A stretch of 64,000 nucleotides of DNA. Origin: Leptospira interrogans (GTDB taxonomy: Bacteria; Spirochaetota; Leptospiria; Leptospirales; Leptospiraceae). The notes below the pieces were generated by a model. It did not search any database. It worked only from the letters and a program-made list of their open reading frames with translations, and had not been told where the DNA came from. The position numbers were made by a program, and so were the translations under genes. Shown here piece by piece: positions 46,753 through 62,710 of the stretch. Each line of letters opens with the position of its first letter. The stretch's first letter is position 1. The stretch spans positions 19,241 to 83,240 of the forward strand of contig NZ_FTNA01000015.1 of the NCBI RefSeq assembly GCF_900156205.1. Reading direction: 5' to 3'.

Positions 46753-49155
46753 ATGAAATATAAACAAAAGTTTGGATTTGAGAAAGTGAAAATATTTTTT
46801 CTTTATTTAGTGGTTTTTCTAAATTTTTTTCTACAAGGTTGTAAAGATGGCGGTGGATCAACGTTCGGCGTAGAGTATTGGTTGGGAATGTTAAATTCGG
46901 TTCCGATGGATCCAAAGGCAGTCATGGAAAGTCAACTTTCTTCAAATGGTACTATAAACTTTGTCCGATTCAATTCAGACCTTGTTCCATACAGTAGAAG
47001 TCAAGCTTCGGAGGTTTTGAAAACGTATCTACAAATTCCTACCGAATATACACCTAAACTTGTACGTTCAAACGAATCTAACGGACAGGTTTTGGATCGT
47101 TTTCAACAATATTATAAAGGTATAAAGGTCGAAAATAAAATCTACACCGTAGTATCCAAAGATAATCGAATCGAGTTTATGGGAGGTGATTTTTCTGGGA
47201 TCGAACAAGATTTAAACATAACTCCGAACTTATCTAAAGAAGACGCCTTATCAAAGGCGTTAGTTCATTTTGGTGCAAAAAAATATCTTTGGGAATCGCC
47301 TGAAAGAGAAGATAGACTTCGTTCCATTAAAGGAGATTCGAAGGCGACTTACTTTCCTAAAGGAGAATTGATCGTATACAATCGAGCTGAATCAAATCTT
47401 AAAAATGAATATCGTCTAACGTATAAGTTCGGAATTTCTTCTTTAGAACCGCCGAGTTCAAAATACGTTTATGTGGACGCTCGTTCTGGAGAGATTCTGG
47501 CGAGCAGAGATGCCAGACGCTTTGAAACTCAGCCTGGTGATGGCGGGGGAGGTACTACGCCACTGCCACCGCCCACGGATTTAGGAATTTGTTTTCCGGA
47601 TCCAACACCTTGTATCAAAAATGCAACGGCTAAAACTCGATTTAGCGGATATAAGACAATCACAACCTGGACAGCAAGAGAAGAAAATCATTACGAGCTT
47701 AAGGATTATTCCAGAGGTAAAGGAATTATCACTTATTCTTGGGAGTTTGTAGATTTAGGCATTTTAGGCGTTCAACTTCAGAACATACCTATGATCGATT
47801 CTGATAATTATTGGTCTGCGAGCGAATATCATGACGACTATAATCATGATGCGGTATTGGATGCGCATTGGGGCGCGGAAAAGACCTACGATTATTTTAA
47901 GACGGTTCACAATCATTCGGGATATGACAGAGACGGCGCCAAGGTAATCGGTAACGTTCATGCGTATGGCTTCGCTAATAATGCTCATTGGGATCCAATA
48001 ACCGAGGAGATTTATTATTATTACTGTCCTCCGGAAAGTCTTTGTGCAACTGTTTATACAAGTCCTGGACAGATAGATCCTCAATATGATGATACTACTT
48101 CTCTTGATTTCGTATCTCATGAGTTTGGACATGGACTAAGCGCATATACTTCCGAATTAGGATATAGTCGTGGACCAGGAGCTTTGAACGAAGGTTTTTC
48201 GGATATTTGGAATATAGTCGTAAATCATTACGTAAATAAGATTCACGCAATGAATAAGAATATTTGGTTGTTTGGTGATGAGACTCGCCCATCGGGTGGT
48301 ATACGCTCCGCTTCCAATCCAAAATCCACTACGGTTAAGTATCCGGGACCGAATACATATAAAGGAGAATTGTGGGATTTTAGTGATGTAGACGTTCACA
48401 GGAACAGTAACGTTTTAAGCCATTGGTTCTATATACTCTCCAATGGAAAACAAGGAATCAATGATATTTGGTGTGAATACAATACTTCCGGTATCAGCAT
48501 TGAGAAGGCGGAAAAAATAGCCTATTCATCATCATTGTATCTCTGGCCTACCGCTGAGTACCCTGATGTAAGATCAGCGAGTATCATGGCATCCAAGTAT
48601 TTATACGGATCGTTTTCGCAGGAAGTAAAAAGTACAATCGACGCTTGGGATGCGGTAGGAGTGCCGGCAAATACCAGTTCACGCGGTGGTGCAGGAATGA
48701 AGCCGGATTATTATATTACTTCGGTAAAACTTTCAGAGATGGAAAGAAATTCCGGGAACGATTGCGGATATAAAGACAGTACCTATCTAAATCAAACCAT
48801 ATATAAGGGTTTTACATATACGATTCGGTTGTCTAGTCGAGGAGATTCGATTATCAATATGCCGTCCAGAACACATAAATGGAGGGTATGGATCGATTTC
48901 GATCGGAACGGAACGTTTAACAATTCTGTTAATTCGACTGAGCTAGTTGCTGAGGGAACGATTTCTTCTTATAACGGAGGAATAATTCAAAAAACTTTCA
49001 CAATTCCTGCGGATGCTTTGACTGGGACTACTAGAATGCGCGTTTCGATGAAGGCGGCGACCGGTGCAGAGACATATCCTCGTCCGGATGAAAAATTTAT
49101 CCAAGGAGAAGTAGAAGACTATATGGTTACGATTCGCCCATTTATTGTTCTTTAA
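46753..49155 (+). CDS. Thermolysin-family (M4) metalloprotease lipoprotein
   Basis: An 800-residue secreted zinc protease. Lipoprotein signal ...VVFLNFFLQGC (Cys30); an FTP/PepSY-like propeptide (~70-250: YKGIKVENKIYTVV...YVYVDARSGEILASRDAR); the M4 catalytic domain (~300-660) with H456-E457-x-x-H460 (SHEFGH), third zinc ligand E480 in NEGFSD and catalytic His549 in DVHRNSNVLSHWF; and a C-terminal GEVED-type domain ending GEVEDYMVTI. Leptospiral thermolysins of this kind have been reported to cleave complement proteins. A strong AGGAGG site precedes the ATG. Monocistronic, placed downstream of the iron locus. Confidence 0.92.
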   Translation: MKYKQKFGFEKVKIFFLYLVVFLNFFLQGCKDGGGSTFGVEYWLGMLNSVPMDPKAVMESQLSSNGTINFVRFNSDLVPYSRSQASEVLKTYLQIPTEYTPKLVRSNESNGQVLDRFQQYYKGIKVENKIYTVVSKDNRIEFMGGDFSGIEQDLNITPNLSKEDALSKALVHFGAKKYLWESPEREDRLRSIKGDSKATYFPKGELIVYNRAESNLKNEYRLTYKFGISSLEPPSSKYVYVDARSGEILASRDARRFETQPGDGGGGTTPLPPPTDLGICFPDPTPCIKNATAKTRFSGYKTITTWTAREENHYELKDYSRGKGIITYSWEFVDLGILGVQLQNIPMIDSDNYWSASEYHDDYNHDAVLDAHWGAEKTYDYFKTVHNHSGYDRDGAKVIGNVHAYGFANNAHWDPITEEIYYYYCPPESLCATVYTSPGQIDPQYDDTTSLDFVSHEFGHGLSAYTSELGYSRGPGALNEGFSDIWNIVVNHYVNKIHAMNKNIWLFGDETRPSGGIRSASNPKSTTVKYPGPNTYKGELWDFSDVDVHRNSNVLSHWFYILSNGKQGINDIWCEYNTSGISIEKAEKIAYSSSLYLWPTAEYPDVRSASIMASKYLYGSFSQEVKSTIDAWDAVGVPANTSSRGGAGMKPDYYITSVKLSEMERNSGNDCGYKDSTYLNQTIYKGFTYTIRLSSRGDSIINMPSRTHKWRVWIDFDRNGTFNNSVNSTELVAEGTISSYNGGIIQKTFTIPADALTGTTRMRVSMKAATGAETYPRPDEKFIQGEVEDYMVTIRPFIVL

Positions 49156-49581
49156 GAATAGGTTATTGTAGTCAGATGAGAAAGGCATTTTGGTAATCTA
49201 ATTCCAATTAGAAGAAAGATCATTTCAATAGTTTTCGTAAAGGACCGATCGAATCAAAATCGATTATCGATCGGTTCGTAATTCTTTCTCTTTTTCTAAA
49301 AACCATCTCGAAGTTATTTTATTTTTAAATGTAGTTCTTGATCATTTTTGAGATGTTTATATTTAAGTATTTTATAATATTTAAAATTAATTTAATTCTG
49401 CGTAATAGAAACTAGGATTTTTTTTAAGGGTAAAAGTTATTTCATTTATGAAAATGATTGATCTCAGTTGTTTAATTTTCAAGACTAAAAATAGTGGTAG
49501 CATTGACATGTTCCTGTTTTTAATGCCTAACTATAAAATATAAACTGGTGGGAGTAGCTTCTACAAATTAAGTTACTTAAA

Positions 49582-49756
49582 TAACGTAAGTTCGACGTAA
49601 GGAATCTATGGTTCATTTTTCTAAAAAAGTTGTGATCTCGATTCCTAAAATGTGGGAACTCCCGCAAATCCCGATTTTACGAACAAATTCTAAAATTGTT
49701 AGGAGCTCATACTTTTAGAAAATTCTTTCTTGTTTTCTTGCGCCTTGCTTACGTTA
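49582..49756. repeat. G-family element, copy with both ends
   Basis: Left end TAACGTAAGTTCGACGTAA; right end TCTTGCGCCTTGCTTACGTTA (partly decayed). The interior is nearly identical to 17821-17993, including AAAAAAGTTGTGATCTCG. Little else is seen in the 49156-50429 spacer beyond further repeats. Confidence 0.75.
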
Positions 49757-49773
49757 AATAGCTAATTTATCAT

Positions 49774-49876
49774 TAGAGTTGTTGAAAAATTCCATAGTTC
49801 CGATTAACAAAACTGCTTTAATTGCCCGTTTCCATAAAATAGAAACAGATGGAGAATTAATTTTTCAACAATTCTA
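49774..49876. repeat. Element A, copy 5
   Basis: TAGAGTTGTTGAAAAATTCC to AATTAATTTTTCAACAATTCTA, TA at both borders, 103 bp. It is the best-preserved A copy, with only one mismatch in the outer 18 bp. Confidence 0.85.
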
Positions 49877-50019
49877 TTATAACTGTTGGTGGTAGTTCCC
49901 ACATTACAAAGTTTTATGGTAAAATATGGATTGTGAGAGTTCCCACATTTATTTTTTACAGAAAGATCAAGTTGTTGTGAAATAAATCTCTTACATCAAA
50001 CTCACGTTAAATTACTAAG

Positions 50020-50115
50020 TTTGTCCTAAAACCTCAAAGAAATTTTACGCTATAATTTAATTCTTTAGAAATTTTTAATAGAATGCAGTAGTTCCTACAA
50101 CTTAGGTCGCATTTG
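50020..50115. repeat. Repeat H, copy
   Basis: AGTTTGTCCTAAAACCTC to GCAGTAGTTCCTACAACTTAGG; the same order of words as at 17588 and 25230. Confidence 0.6.
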
Positions 50116-50429
50116 GTAATTTGCTAACTTTCGATTAGTTCTAATATCGTTTAGTTTTTGTATTGGCTTCCATATTTTTGTGAAACTCAATTTCACGGTC
50201 GTTCGAAAAACTAGACAAACAGGGTTGGTGGAAATTCAGCGTCTCATTTCAATGGGTGCTCGAAGTAACTCAGCAAACACTTTTCTAAGGGTAGGTTTTG
50301 GACAAGCTTTAAACTAAAAATTCTAATATAATAAATACTGCAATTTTACTATTCGGACGTATGGAAATAGTTCCCAAAATTAAAGATCAATCTTACAAAG
50401 ATGCAGAGTTCCCAAAAATCACGCTCGAC

Positions 50430-50758
50430 TTAATTTGGATTTTTTTTATAAATCCAATAACCTAAAATTCCGGACCAAATCGTAGATAAAATCAGGCCTC
50501 CAGTTTCTCTTGTGACTTCGTCGTCAAAAGAAAAGTTTGGGATCAGCGTTGCGGCGAATATTGTTCCGGCAAGAAAAAGAACGGAAAGAACCCAAGAGAC
50601 GTGAAACCAAATTTTCATTTTTGTTGGATATATTATGAAACCTGCATATAGTACAACAACACTCATGTAAATTGAAATCCAAAGCCAAGGATCGGGATCG
50701 TTCCATTGAAGTCCCGCAAACACAAGCCAGATTAAAATTGTTAGGATTGAAAAAAATT

Positions 50759-50762
<4 letters not shown>
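50430..50762 (-). CDS. TMEM220-type small membrane protein
   Basis: A 110-residue protein with four predicted membrane helices and the family's hallmark WNDPDPWLW after the first helix (residues ~20-28). Function unknown in any organism. Its ATG overlaps the stop of the GNAT-nitrilase gene (ATGA), and it is the last gene of the ppk1 operon. An upstream ATG at 50777 lies inside the previous gene and is less likely. Confidence 0.8.
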
Positions 50763-53766
<3,004 letters not shown>

Positions 53767-53776
53767 TTTTAAAGTT

Positions 53777-55915
<2,139 letters not shown>

Positions 55916-56499
55916 TCGATACCTGAAAATTTTTAAAAGCCCCGAAGTGTTTCAAGTTTTGTCGGGGGATTTCTATTCCTGTTTAAACCTGCTTTATCGG
56001 GAGTCAAATGATTCTATGGATATTTTGATGAACTGATTCATCTTCCTTTTATATTAGACGGAAAGAGACATAGAATCCTAGCTTTGTGGTAAGTTCTGCA
56101 TAAAATTGCTTAGTTCCGACTTTTTGAAAAGATTGGTCGTTTGAAAACTAGGAATTGTTTCTTATTTCATGAACTTGAATTCTATTTTGGGAATTATTTA
56201 TGAAGGTTCATTTTTCCGTGAAAATAGGATCGAGTGTGGGAACTCCAATTTTGGAATTTTTTACTTCCGATTCCAATCAGTATTTGCAATACAGAAATCG
56301 AAAGTAATCGCAGTAGTTCCCACATTTTTTAGTTTTTTGGAAAAGCACGAGTTTATAAAAGATAGTGATCTTCAAAACAAAATGTATGACTTCTTTATAG
56401 AAGTTTTGTAAAAATTGAAGTATGATCACGACGATTTGATTTGTGACCCATGAGGAGTGAGCCACAAAGAAGTGAAGGTTCTTTGCAAAGTAAAGAAAT

Positions 56500-56821
56500 A
56501 ACGACCCATCACCTTACCTACAAGTATTTGGATCTCAATATAAATCTGTCGGAATTACGACAAATCCTCTGTAAAACTTAGCCCACCCCACAACGCGACC
56601 CATAGGAAAGCGTTGTGCTGAGTTTTCCCTATTTTTGGGTGAGGGAGGAGGTGGAAAAGTTTTCTTTATCAGAAAAACATACTTTTTGCAAGTAAAAAGA
56701 CTCATTCTTGTCGGAACACTTGAAAAATATGCCTTTTTGAGCCCAGAACGGCGATCCATAGAAAGCCCGTTCTGTTGAGTTCATTTTGATTCTAAAATCC
56801 TATTCAACTTGTGGGGTTGGT
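56500..56821. repeat. Dispersed repeat D, copy 2
   Basis: Left part (~56530-56628) matches 10123-10220, and right part (56629-56821) matches the window's first 187 bases. It contains one CAACGCGACCCATAGG unit. Together these define a composite repeat over 300 bp long. Confidence 0.8.
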
Positions 56822-56904
56822 GATGATAGAGAGCATTTTACTGAATTCACGACGCGGTACGTTTTAGTTTTACAAAAATGTGGGAACTCATACAAAAACT
56901 ATAA

Positions 56905-57007
56905 TAGAGTTGTTGAAAAATTCTATAGTGGAGTTTAACAAAACTACTTCAATCGACAGTTTCCATACAACGGAAATCGATGGCGAATTAATTTTTCAAA
57001 AACTCTA
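56905..57007. repeat. Element A, copy 6
   Basis: TAGAGTTGTTGAAAAATTC to AATTAATTTTTCAAAAACTCTA, TA at both borders, 103 bp. Confidence 0.85.
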
Positions 57008-57161
57008 ATAACAAAAGGATTTTAAAAAGCTTATAAATTATAGGGTATAGCGATTATTGTGGGAACTACCACATTTTATTGAAAATTCAAAAATGATTCA
57101 TTCTAAGAATTGAAGGCAAACTCTTTATAGAGATCAGTAATAGTAAAATTATATTCATTTG

Positions 57162-58355
57162 TTATCTTTCAACAACCCAGGTCTTGATGATTTCAATATC
57201 GTTGATCACTTGAATTCTATAATTGCCGGTCATCTGTTCTGGAAATAAATTCCAGTCGAGGTAAAATATCGAAGACTTCCATTCGGGTTGAAGAATCCAA
57301 TCGATTCTTTTACAAACAAAATTTGGATTACATACTTCCACCTTTAAATCATATTTTCCAGGTTTTTTTACTTCGAGCGCGAGAATCGCTCGTTTTTGAG
57401 GATTCAATTTTTCTTCGCAGTCCAAGAGTTTTTTTTGAACTAGATCAGAACAAATCTTTAGATCTTCTTCAAAGAAAATTTTTCCTGCGGGTAGAACTTT
57501 AGAAGGATTCCAATAGACGGTTCCGGTTTTGAGTTCGTCTAACACTCCTTCGTCGGTCTCGAAAGAAGTGGGAAAAGATTCTAAGGTTTGAAAGTCAATC
57601 GATGGTCTTAAAACGTGAAAGTGTAAGTGAGGGGCGCTGCTAAAACCTGTGTTTCCGGAAAGAGCAATTTTGTCCCCAGTCTGAATGATTTGTCCTATCT
57701 GAACAAATACACTTTTGTATTTTAAATGAGCGTATTCTGCTATACTTCCGTCTTTATGAAGAATCTGGATGAAGTTTGCTTTATCTTTAAAGGATGGATG
57801 GATTCCGCCGGATTGATATTTGTCTTCTTTGGCGATTACAAGACCACCCTTTGCCGCTAAAACAGAACTTCCTTCCGGAAGAACGAAATCGAGTGCGTAG
57901 GGAATTGTTCCGGCATGGGTGAACTTTCCTTTGTAACCTTGTCCAACTCTGGAAGTGGATTCGAAAGGTAAACGATAAGGAATCATATTTTCTTTGGGGG
58001 CGTTGTTGTCTCCTGCTCTTACGTAAATTTGAGAACTGTAAGAACTTGATTTATAAATGTCGATCGGACTGATTGTAAGAATCTTTTTCGGTTCTGAACT
58101 ACCTCTGGAAATAAAACGATAAGGAAGAGTAACGTCGGATTCAAAATTTTCTAAACTCGTAAAGTAGAAGTTCACTGAGAATGGATATTCTCCGGAAGGA
58201 GTTCGGTTTTGAACGTAGAATTCTATTTTATTATTTTCATTTCGTGTGAGAATACAGATCCATTCTTTGGGTTTGCATTCTCCTTTTAAATCTGGAATAT
58301 CCGCAGATAGATTATAAGAAGTGAATGAAATAAAAATGAAAATGATATTTCGCAT
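57162..58355 (-). CDS. Exported M23 (LytM-type) peptidase
   Basis: A 397-residue secreted or periplasmic protein with a signal peptide (residues 1-18, cleaved after LSA). A strand-rich N-terminal part (~20-135) precedes the M23 core with zinc ligands His147 and Asp156 ([11 protein letters not shown]), His210 (YAHLKYK) and the H-x-H pair His245-Phe-His247 (PHLHFH). All expected metal ligands are present, so it is probably an active endopeptidase that cleaves peptide cross-bridges in peptidoglycan. The C-terminal ~150 residues form an unrecognised domain. Monocistronic. Confidence 0.88.
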   Translation of the reverse strand: MRNIIFIFISFTSYNLSADIPDLKGECKPKEWICILTRNENNKIEFYVQNRTPSGEYPFSVNFYFTSLENFESDVTLPYRFISRGSSEPKKILTISPIDIYKSSSYSSQIYVRAGDNNAPKENMIPYRLPFESTSRVGQGYKGKFTHAGTIPYALDFVLPEGSSVLAAKGGLVIAKEDKYQSGGIHPSFKDKANFIQILHKDGSIAEYAHLKYKSVFVQIGQIIQTGDKIALSGNTGFSSAPHLHFHVLRPSIDFQTLESFPTSFETDEGVLDELKTGTVYWNPSKVLPAGKIFFEEDLKICSDLVQKKLLDCEEKLNPQKRAILALEVKKPGKYDLKVEVCNPNFVCKRIDWILQPEWKSSIFYLDWNLFPEQMTGNYRIQVINDIEIIKTWVVER

Positions 58356-58436
58356 CTCGTTTCATCTTTTTCTAAAAGATATAAGAACCTGTCTCAAAAG
58401 TAACTCAATGGCACTGCTCACTATGAATCGCAGCGC

Positions 58437-58474
<38 letters not shown>

Positions 58475-58548
58475 AAGAATTAAATTTTCGGATGTGCTGT
58501 AAATTAGAAAATAAGTTTTTTACTAGTATCCATAGTTCATTTGATTTT

Positions 58549-58726
58549 TACTATTCGAACGTATGAAAAAAATACTACTATTAGTTTGTTTCAAAAGTTA
58601 GAATAGGCACAAACCTACTTTAAAAACGGCCAACAATTCCAGATTAGACGTAATTTTTGAGAACTTCCGTATTTTTGTAAAATCGATGGTTCATTTTGAA
58701 TACCATTTTTATGTGTCTGAGTAGTG
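58549..58726. repeat. Element B, divergent copy 5
   Basis: A 178-bp segment with decayed ends TTACTATTCGAACGTATGAA and ATGTGTCTGAGTAGTGT. The interior matches the degenerate copy at 10410-10572 better than the main B group, so this may be a subfamily. Confidence 0.65.
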
Positions 58727-58758
58727 TACCTTTATATTTGTAAGATTTTATTTTTCAT

Positions 58759-58784
58759 TAGAGTTGTTGAAAAATTCCATAATT
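58759..58784. repeat. Element A, fragment
   Basis: Only the outer end TAGAGTTGTTGAAAAATTCC is present; a C element begins seven bases later. Confidence 0.7.
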
Positions 58785-58790
58785 TTCTAT

Positions 58791-58880
58791 TACTCAGAAT
58801 TATATAATAAGTGTCCCAATATTTAGGTTTGAACAGGTTTTATGATAAAAATTTACGGGTTATTTATTAGGAATTGTTAA
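58791..58880. repeat. Element C, decayed copy
   Basis: TACTCAGAATTATATAATAAG to ATTAGGAATTGTTAA; order of words as in other C copies but with an altered middle. Confidence 0.65.
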
Positions 58881-58906
58881 TAAAAAGGAAACCGAAAGGC
58901 ATTCAT

Positions 58907-59173
58907 TAACATTGAGTTCGGTGTAAGAAAATTTTTCTAAAAGAATAGTTCCTACAATTTTAGAATTTGTTCGTAAAATCGTGATTTGCTGTAGTTCCTA
59001 CATCATTTTACAGATAAACCTAAGTTTTGTGGTAGTTCCCACATCTCAAAGTTTTACTGTAAAATATAGATTTGTGATAGTTCCCACAGATTAAGTCACA
59101 TAATAAATTTTAAACATTCATTTTTTATGGAAAAATCAGGTTTTTATAAACACCTTACGCTGAACTCACGTTA
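58907..59173. repeat. G-family element, copy with both ends
   Basis: A 267-bp element, left end TAACATTGAGTTCGGTGTAA and right end TTACGCTGAACTCACGTTA. It contains GAATTTGTTCGTAAAATCG without interruption, the empty-site equivalent of the B insertion at 29670. Confidence 0.8.
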
Positions 59174-59175
59174 AT

Positions 59176-59260
59176 TAGAGTTGTTAAAAAATTCCATAGT
59201 GGAGATTGACAAAACTGCTTCAATCAATCGTTTTCATACAGCGGAAACCAATGGTAAATT
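59176..59260. repeat. Element A, copy missing its right end
   Basis: TAGAGTTGTTAAAAAATTCC to GGAAACCAATGGTAAATT. The last ~17 bp of the element are absent; another A copy begins four bases later. Confidence 0.75.
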
Positions 59261-59263
59261 CAT

Positions 59264-59365
59264 TAGAGTTGTTGAAAAATTCCATAACAACAATTAACAA
59301 AACGCTTCAATCGGCCGTTTCCATATAACGAAAACCCATAGAGAATTAATTTTTCAACAATTCTA
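59264..59365. repeat. Element A, complete copy
   Basis: TAGAGTTGTTGAAAAATTCC to AATTAATTTTTCAACAATTCTA with TA at both ends. It lies in direct tandem with the truncated copy at 59176. Confidence 0.82.
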
Positions 59366-59479
59366 TTTTTCAATAAATCTAATTTTAAAAAACTCCAATG
59401 ATTCTGAAAAAGTTATATTCTTTTTCAAAAAATTGTTTGGAGGACTCTATATAACATTAAAATATTATTCTTTAATATA

Positions 59480-60196
59480 TTATAAAAATCGAATTAATAT
59501 TCCCGCGCAGGCAGCCCCGCTTAAAGGAGCGAATACAGGCAACCAAGCGTATTTCCAATTGGAGGTTCCTTTTCCTGCTATGGGTAAAATAAAATGGGCA
59601 ATTCTTGGTCCTAAATCTCTGGCCGGATTGATTGCATAACCGGTCGTTCCTCCCATGGAAAGACCGATACTCCAAACAAGAATTCCTACTAAAAAAGTCC
59701 CAAAATGAACGCTTAAACCTTGTAGTTTGGGTGAGAAAATAGAAACGATTCCCAAGATGAGTAAAAAGGTTCCTAAAAACTCGCTGAAAAAATTATAAAC
59801 GTTATGCGAAATTGCTGGTTCGGTGGAGAACACGGCTAGAATTTTTCCCGGATCTTTGGTTTCTTTCCAATGCGGTAGATAGTGCAGGTAATTGAAAACG
59901 GCTCCTAAAAACGCTCCTGCAATTTGTGCGGGAATATAAAATATCAATTTAGTGTAATCTCCGGATTGGATTGCAAACGCAAGCGTCACGGCGGGATTGA
60001 GATGTGCGTCTAAACTTCCAAATGCGTTGGAAACAAAAACTCCGATCATCACCGCAAAGGCCCAGCCTGCCGTAATTACGATCCAGCCTCCATCTTTGGA
60101 TTTACTTTTTTCAAGCAAAACCCCGGCTACAACTCCGTTTCCCAAAAGAATCAATACAAAAGTTCCTAAAAATTCTCCTAAAATAGGCGATCCCAT
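59480..60196 (-). CDS. Aquaglyceroporin (GlpF-type channel)
   Basis: A 238-residue major intrinsic protein with six membrane helices and both pore signatures: N67-P-A (HLNPAVTLAFA) and N190-P-A-R-D194 (AINPARDLGPR). Asp after the second NPA-R and the long loop C (~100-130) favour a glycerol-conducting channel over a strict water channel. It probably moves glycerol across the inner membrane. No glpK or glpD gene lies adjacent. Confidence 0.9.
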   Translation of the reverse strand: MGSPILGEFLGTFVLILLGNGVVAGVLLEKSKSKDGGWIVITAGWAFAVMIGVFVSNAFGSLDAHLNPAVTLAFAIQSGDYTKLIFYIPAQIAGAFLGAVFNYLHYLPHWKETKDPGKILAVFSTEPAISHNVYNFFSEFLGTFLLILGIVSIFSPKLQGLSVHFGTFLVGILVWSIGLSMGGTTGYAINPARDLGPRIAHFILPIAGKGTSNWKYAWLPVFAPLSGAACAGILIRFL

Positions 60197-60773
60197 CCTT
60201 CCCCCTAACTCTAATGATCGAAACTAAAACCCAGACAAGGTTCTGAAATTCTATTTTTACTCAACAAAAATACCTAAAAATGGCTGTTTAAAAGATTTTA
60301 TAAGATTGTGAAGGAGCGAGAACTTTACCTCAAAACTTTCAATGTAGGAACTGATACATTGCGAATAAGTTTTTCTAAAACCAAAATTGCTCTAAAAAGA
60401 GACATAATTTGTAGGAACTCATACGAAAATTTACCAATGAAAAAACGGTTCAAAGAGGGGGGTAAATTATAGAATGTAATGATTTTTGTGGGAACTCCCA
60501 CTGCGATTGAAAGACAGAAAGTTTTTCAAAAAGCCCAGTAAAGTTGAAATGAGACTAAATCTGTGGGAACTACTGCAAATTTGAAATTTTACGTTGAGAT
60601 TTAAAAATGTCGCAACTCCGGAATTTTATTAGAAACTTCTAAAGAAGTATTGGGGCAAACTCTGATAAAACGACTCGGAATATTTGAGTATTCCTACTGG
60701 TTTCTACATTGAATTTTTTCAATTTCCCTTATCTTTTTTCTGAATCGACCGATTAAGAATGTAGGAGGACAAG

Positions 60774-62693
60774 ATGCCCGCGTTTACGATTCCAGGACTT
60801 AGTTCCGGACAAGATACAAATTTGATCGTAAAAAAATTAGTGGAATTGGAAGCAAAACCAATCCGTAGACTTGAACAACAGAATTCGTTTAACAAAGCTC
60901 AGTCGAAAGCGTGGAATGACCTCAAAACGGTAACAACCGATCTACAAGAAAAAACAAGAGCACTTATTTCTTTTACGGCTCCATTTGCGATGAAAAGTAT
61001 CGTTTCCGAACCAGAAGGGATTATTAGTGGAGACGCTTCTCGTTCCGCAAGTTCCGGTAAACGTAGGATCGAAATTAAAGAACTTGCAACTTCTCACCAA
61101 ATCTCAGGAGAAAAGACAGACGTAAACAAACAGATTCCCGCTGGAAAATTTAAAATTTTTTCCGGAGATTCCGAAAAAGAAATAGAATTTTCAGGAGGAA
61201 CGATTCGGGATCTTGCTTCTTCGATAAAAGTTTCCGCAGCAGGACTTGTAAACACCGGACTTGTCAAAGTGGACGGAGATAATTACGTTCTTACTTTAAC
61301 GGCGACTTTTTCCGGAAAAGATCGTAAACTAAAGTTCGAAGATTCAAACGGAGTTTTACAAGCAGCCAATCTTGTAGGTGCAACTGAACCCGCAGATCCT
61401 CCTAAAGAGTTGAATTTTCTTCCCGAAAAAGATCAGATCCAAATTTTTCAACCTGAAAAATACGGAATCTCTTCCGATTCTAAACCCGTTTTTAAAGAAG
61501 AAAGTGGTAAGAAGTGGATGGAAATTGCGAGCGTTGCTTCGTTTCAATTTGGAATTCCTACTACCGAGTTTAAAAAAAACACAAAAATTGAACTTGCCAC
61601 TTCTACCGAATTTGCACCGGAAGAAAAAATAGAATTAGGAATTCTTTATAAAGAAAATGATAAGGAAAAAATGATCTTTGAAACCGCTTCCAAAGAGAAT
61701 GGAAAAGTGGTTCTCAATTTAAAAAATTTTCCCTCTGGTCAAAAGGTTCATAAAATACTTTTAGCGAATTCGAGTGGTAAAACCATTATATTAGATTCTT
61801 TTCATATAATAATTCCAGGAGAATTTAAAGGAGCTAAACCTTCCAAAGAAATTGCCGAGGCCAAGGACGCGGTTTTTTTAGTAGATGGGATCGAAGTTAA
61901 TCGTCCTAAAAACGAAGGGCTTACAGACGTTTTAGATGGGGTTTCTCTCAATCTTCATAAAAAAACAGAAGGGCCCGTAAACATAGATATAAAAACGGAT
62001 TCCGATAAAGGTATAGAGATGATCAAGGAGTTCGTGGCTGCTTATAACACTGTATTAAAATTTTCTAAAGAATCCACCGCCGTGGACAAGAATTCTACCG
62101 TTCGGGATGGAAAGGAAGAAGGTGGAGAAATTGGGCAAAGTTTTTGGGAAGGAAAAACTAAAACGGGACTTTTATCCGGAGAACACACAGTGATTCGATT
62201 GATCGCTGGAATGAAAACAGTTGCGAGCTCATCCTATCCGGTAAGCGGAGAAAATTCTGTCAGAATGTTAAGCGACATCGGTATTAATACCGGTAAGGTG
62301 GGAAGTAAATGGGCCGATATACAAGACGGTTTTTTGATCTTGGATGAAGATAAGTTACGTTCTAAACTTGCCGAAAATCCGGATTCTGTCAGAAATCTTT
62401 TTGCGATCGATACAAATTCGGATGCAAGGATGGATACTGGAGTTGGGGTAGATTTATTAGAACATATTAAACCTTACACTCAGTATGCGGGAGGGCTTGT
62501 TTCTGGAAAAGTGAAAATGCTCGAGGAACAGGTTGCTGATAATAACAAGAAGATTAAAGAATTTGAAAATCATCTTGTAAGTTACGAGAAAAAATTGAAA
62601 TCCAAGTTTCTCTATATGGAACAAGGAGTCGGTAAGAACAAAGCCGTAGGCGCTTATTTGAACAACAATCTAAAAGGCGCTAGAAACGAGTGA
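60774..62693 (+). CDS. fliD: Flagellar hook-associated protein 2 (filament cap)
   Basis: A 639-residue FliD. The N-terminal signature FTIPGLSSGQDTNLIVKKLVELEAKPIRRLEQQNSFNKAQSKAWNDLKT (residues ~3-51) and the C-terminal coiled region (~575-625: VSGKVKMLEEQVADNNKKIKEFENHLVSYEKKLKSKFLYMEQ) form the D0/D1 rod. The central ~450 residues hold D2/D3 caps. In spirochetes the filament and cap lie in the periplasm. A strong GTAGGAGGAC site precedes the ATG. The 60197-60773 spacer has gtgggaact-type repeats only. Confidence 0.93.
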   Translation: MPAFTIPGLSSGQDTNLIVKKLVELEAKPIRRLEQQNSFNKAQSKAWNDLKTVTTDLQEKTRALISFTAPFAMKSIVSEPEGIISGDASRSASSGKRRIEIKELATSHQISGEKTDVNKQIPAGKFKIFSGDSEKEIEFSGGTIRDLASSIKVSAAGLVNTGLVKVDGDNYVLTLTATFSGKDRKLKFEDSNGVLQAANLVGATEPADPPKELNFLPEKDQIQIFQPEKYGISSDSKPVFKEESGKKWMEIASVASFQFGIPTTEFKKNTKIELATSTEFAPEEKIELGILYKENDKEKMIFETASKENGKVVLNLKNFPSGQKVHKILLANSSGKTIILDSFHIIIPGEFKGAKPSKEIAEAKDAVFLVDGIEVNRPKNEGLTDVLDGVSLNLHKKTEGPVNIDIKTDSDKGIEMIKEFVAAYNTVLKFSKESTAVDKNSTVRDGKEEGGEIGQSFWEGKTKTGLLSGEHTVIRLIAGMKTVASSSYPVSGENSVRMLSDIGINTGKVGSKWADIQDGFLILDEDKLRSKLAENPDSVRNLFAIDTNSDARMDTGVGVDLLEHIKPYTQYAGGLVSGKVKMLEEQVADNNKKIKEFENHLVSYEKKLKSKFLYMEQGVGKNKAVGAYLNNNLKGARNE

Positions 62694-62710
62694 TAGAGTA
62701 GGAGAATGAA

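Noticed and set aside
47764..48399. Three overlapping frames opposite the thermolysin gene
   Set aside because: Shadows of the M4 protease coding strand.
56169..56411. Open frame of 80 codons in the ppk1 upstream spacer
   Set aside because: Contains gtgggaact and agttcccac repeat words within the frame, no ribosome site, and no recognisable domain.
60740..60773. Possible sigma-28 promoter (ACCGATTAAG) before fliD
   Set aside because: Resembles the -10 element but no TAAA-type -35 lies at the right distance.
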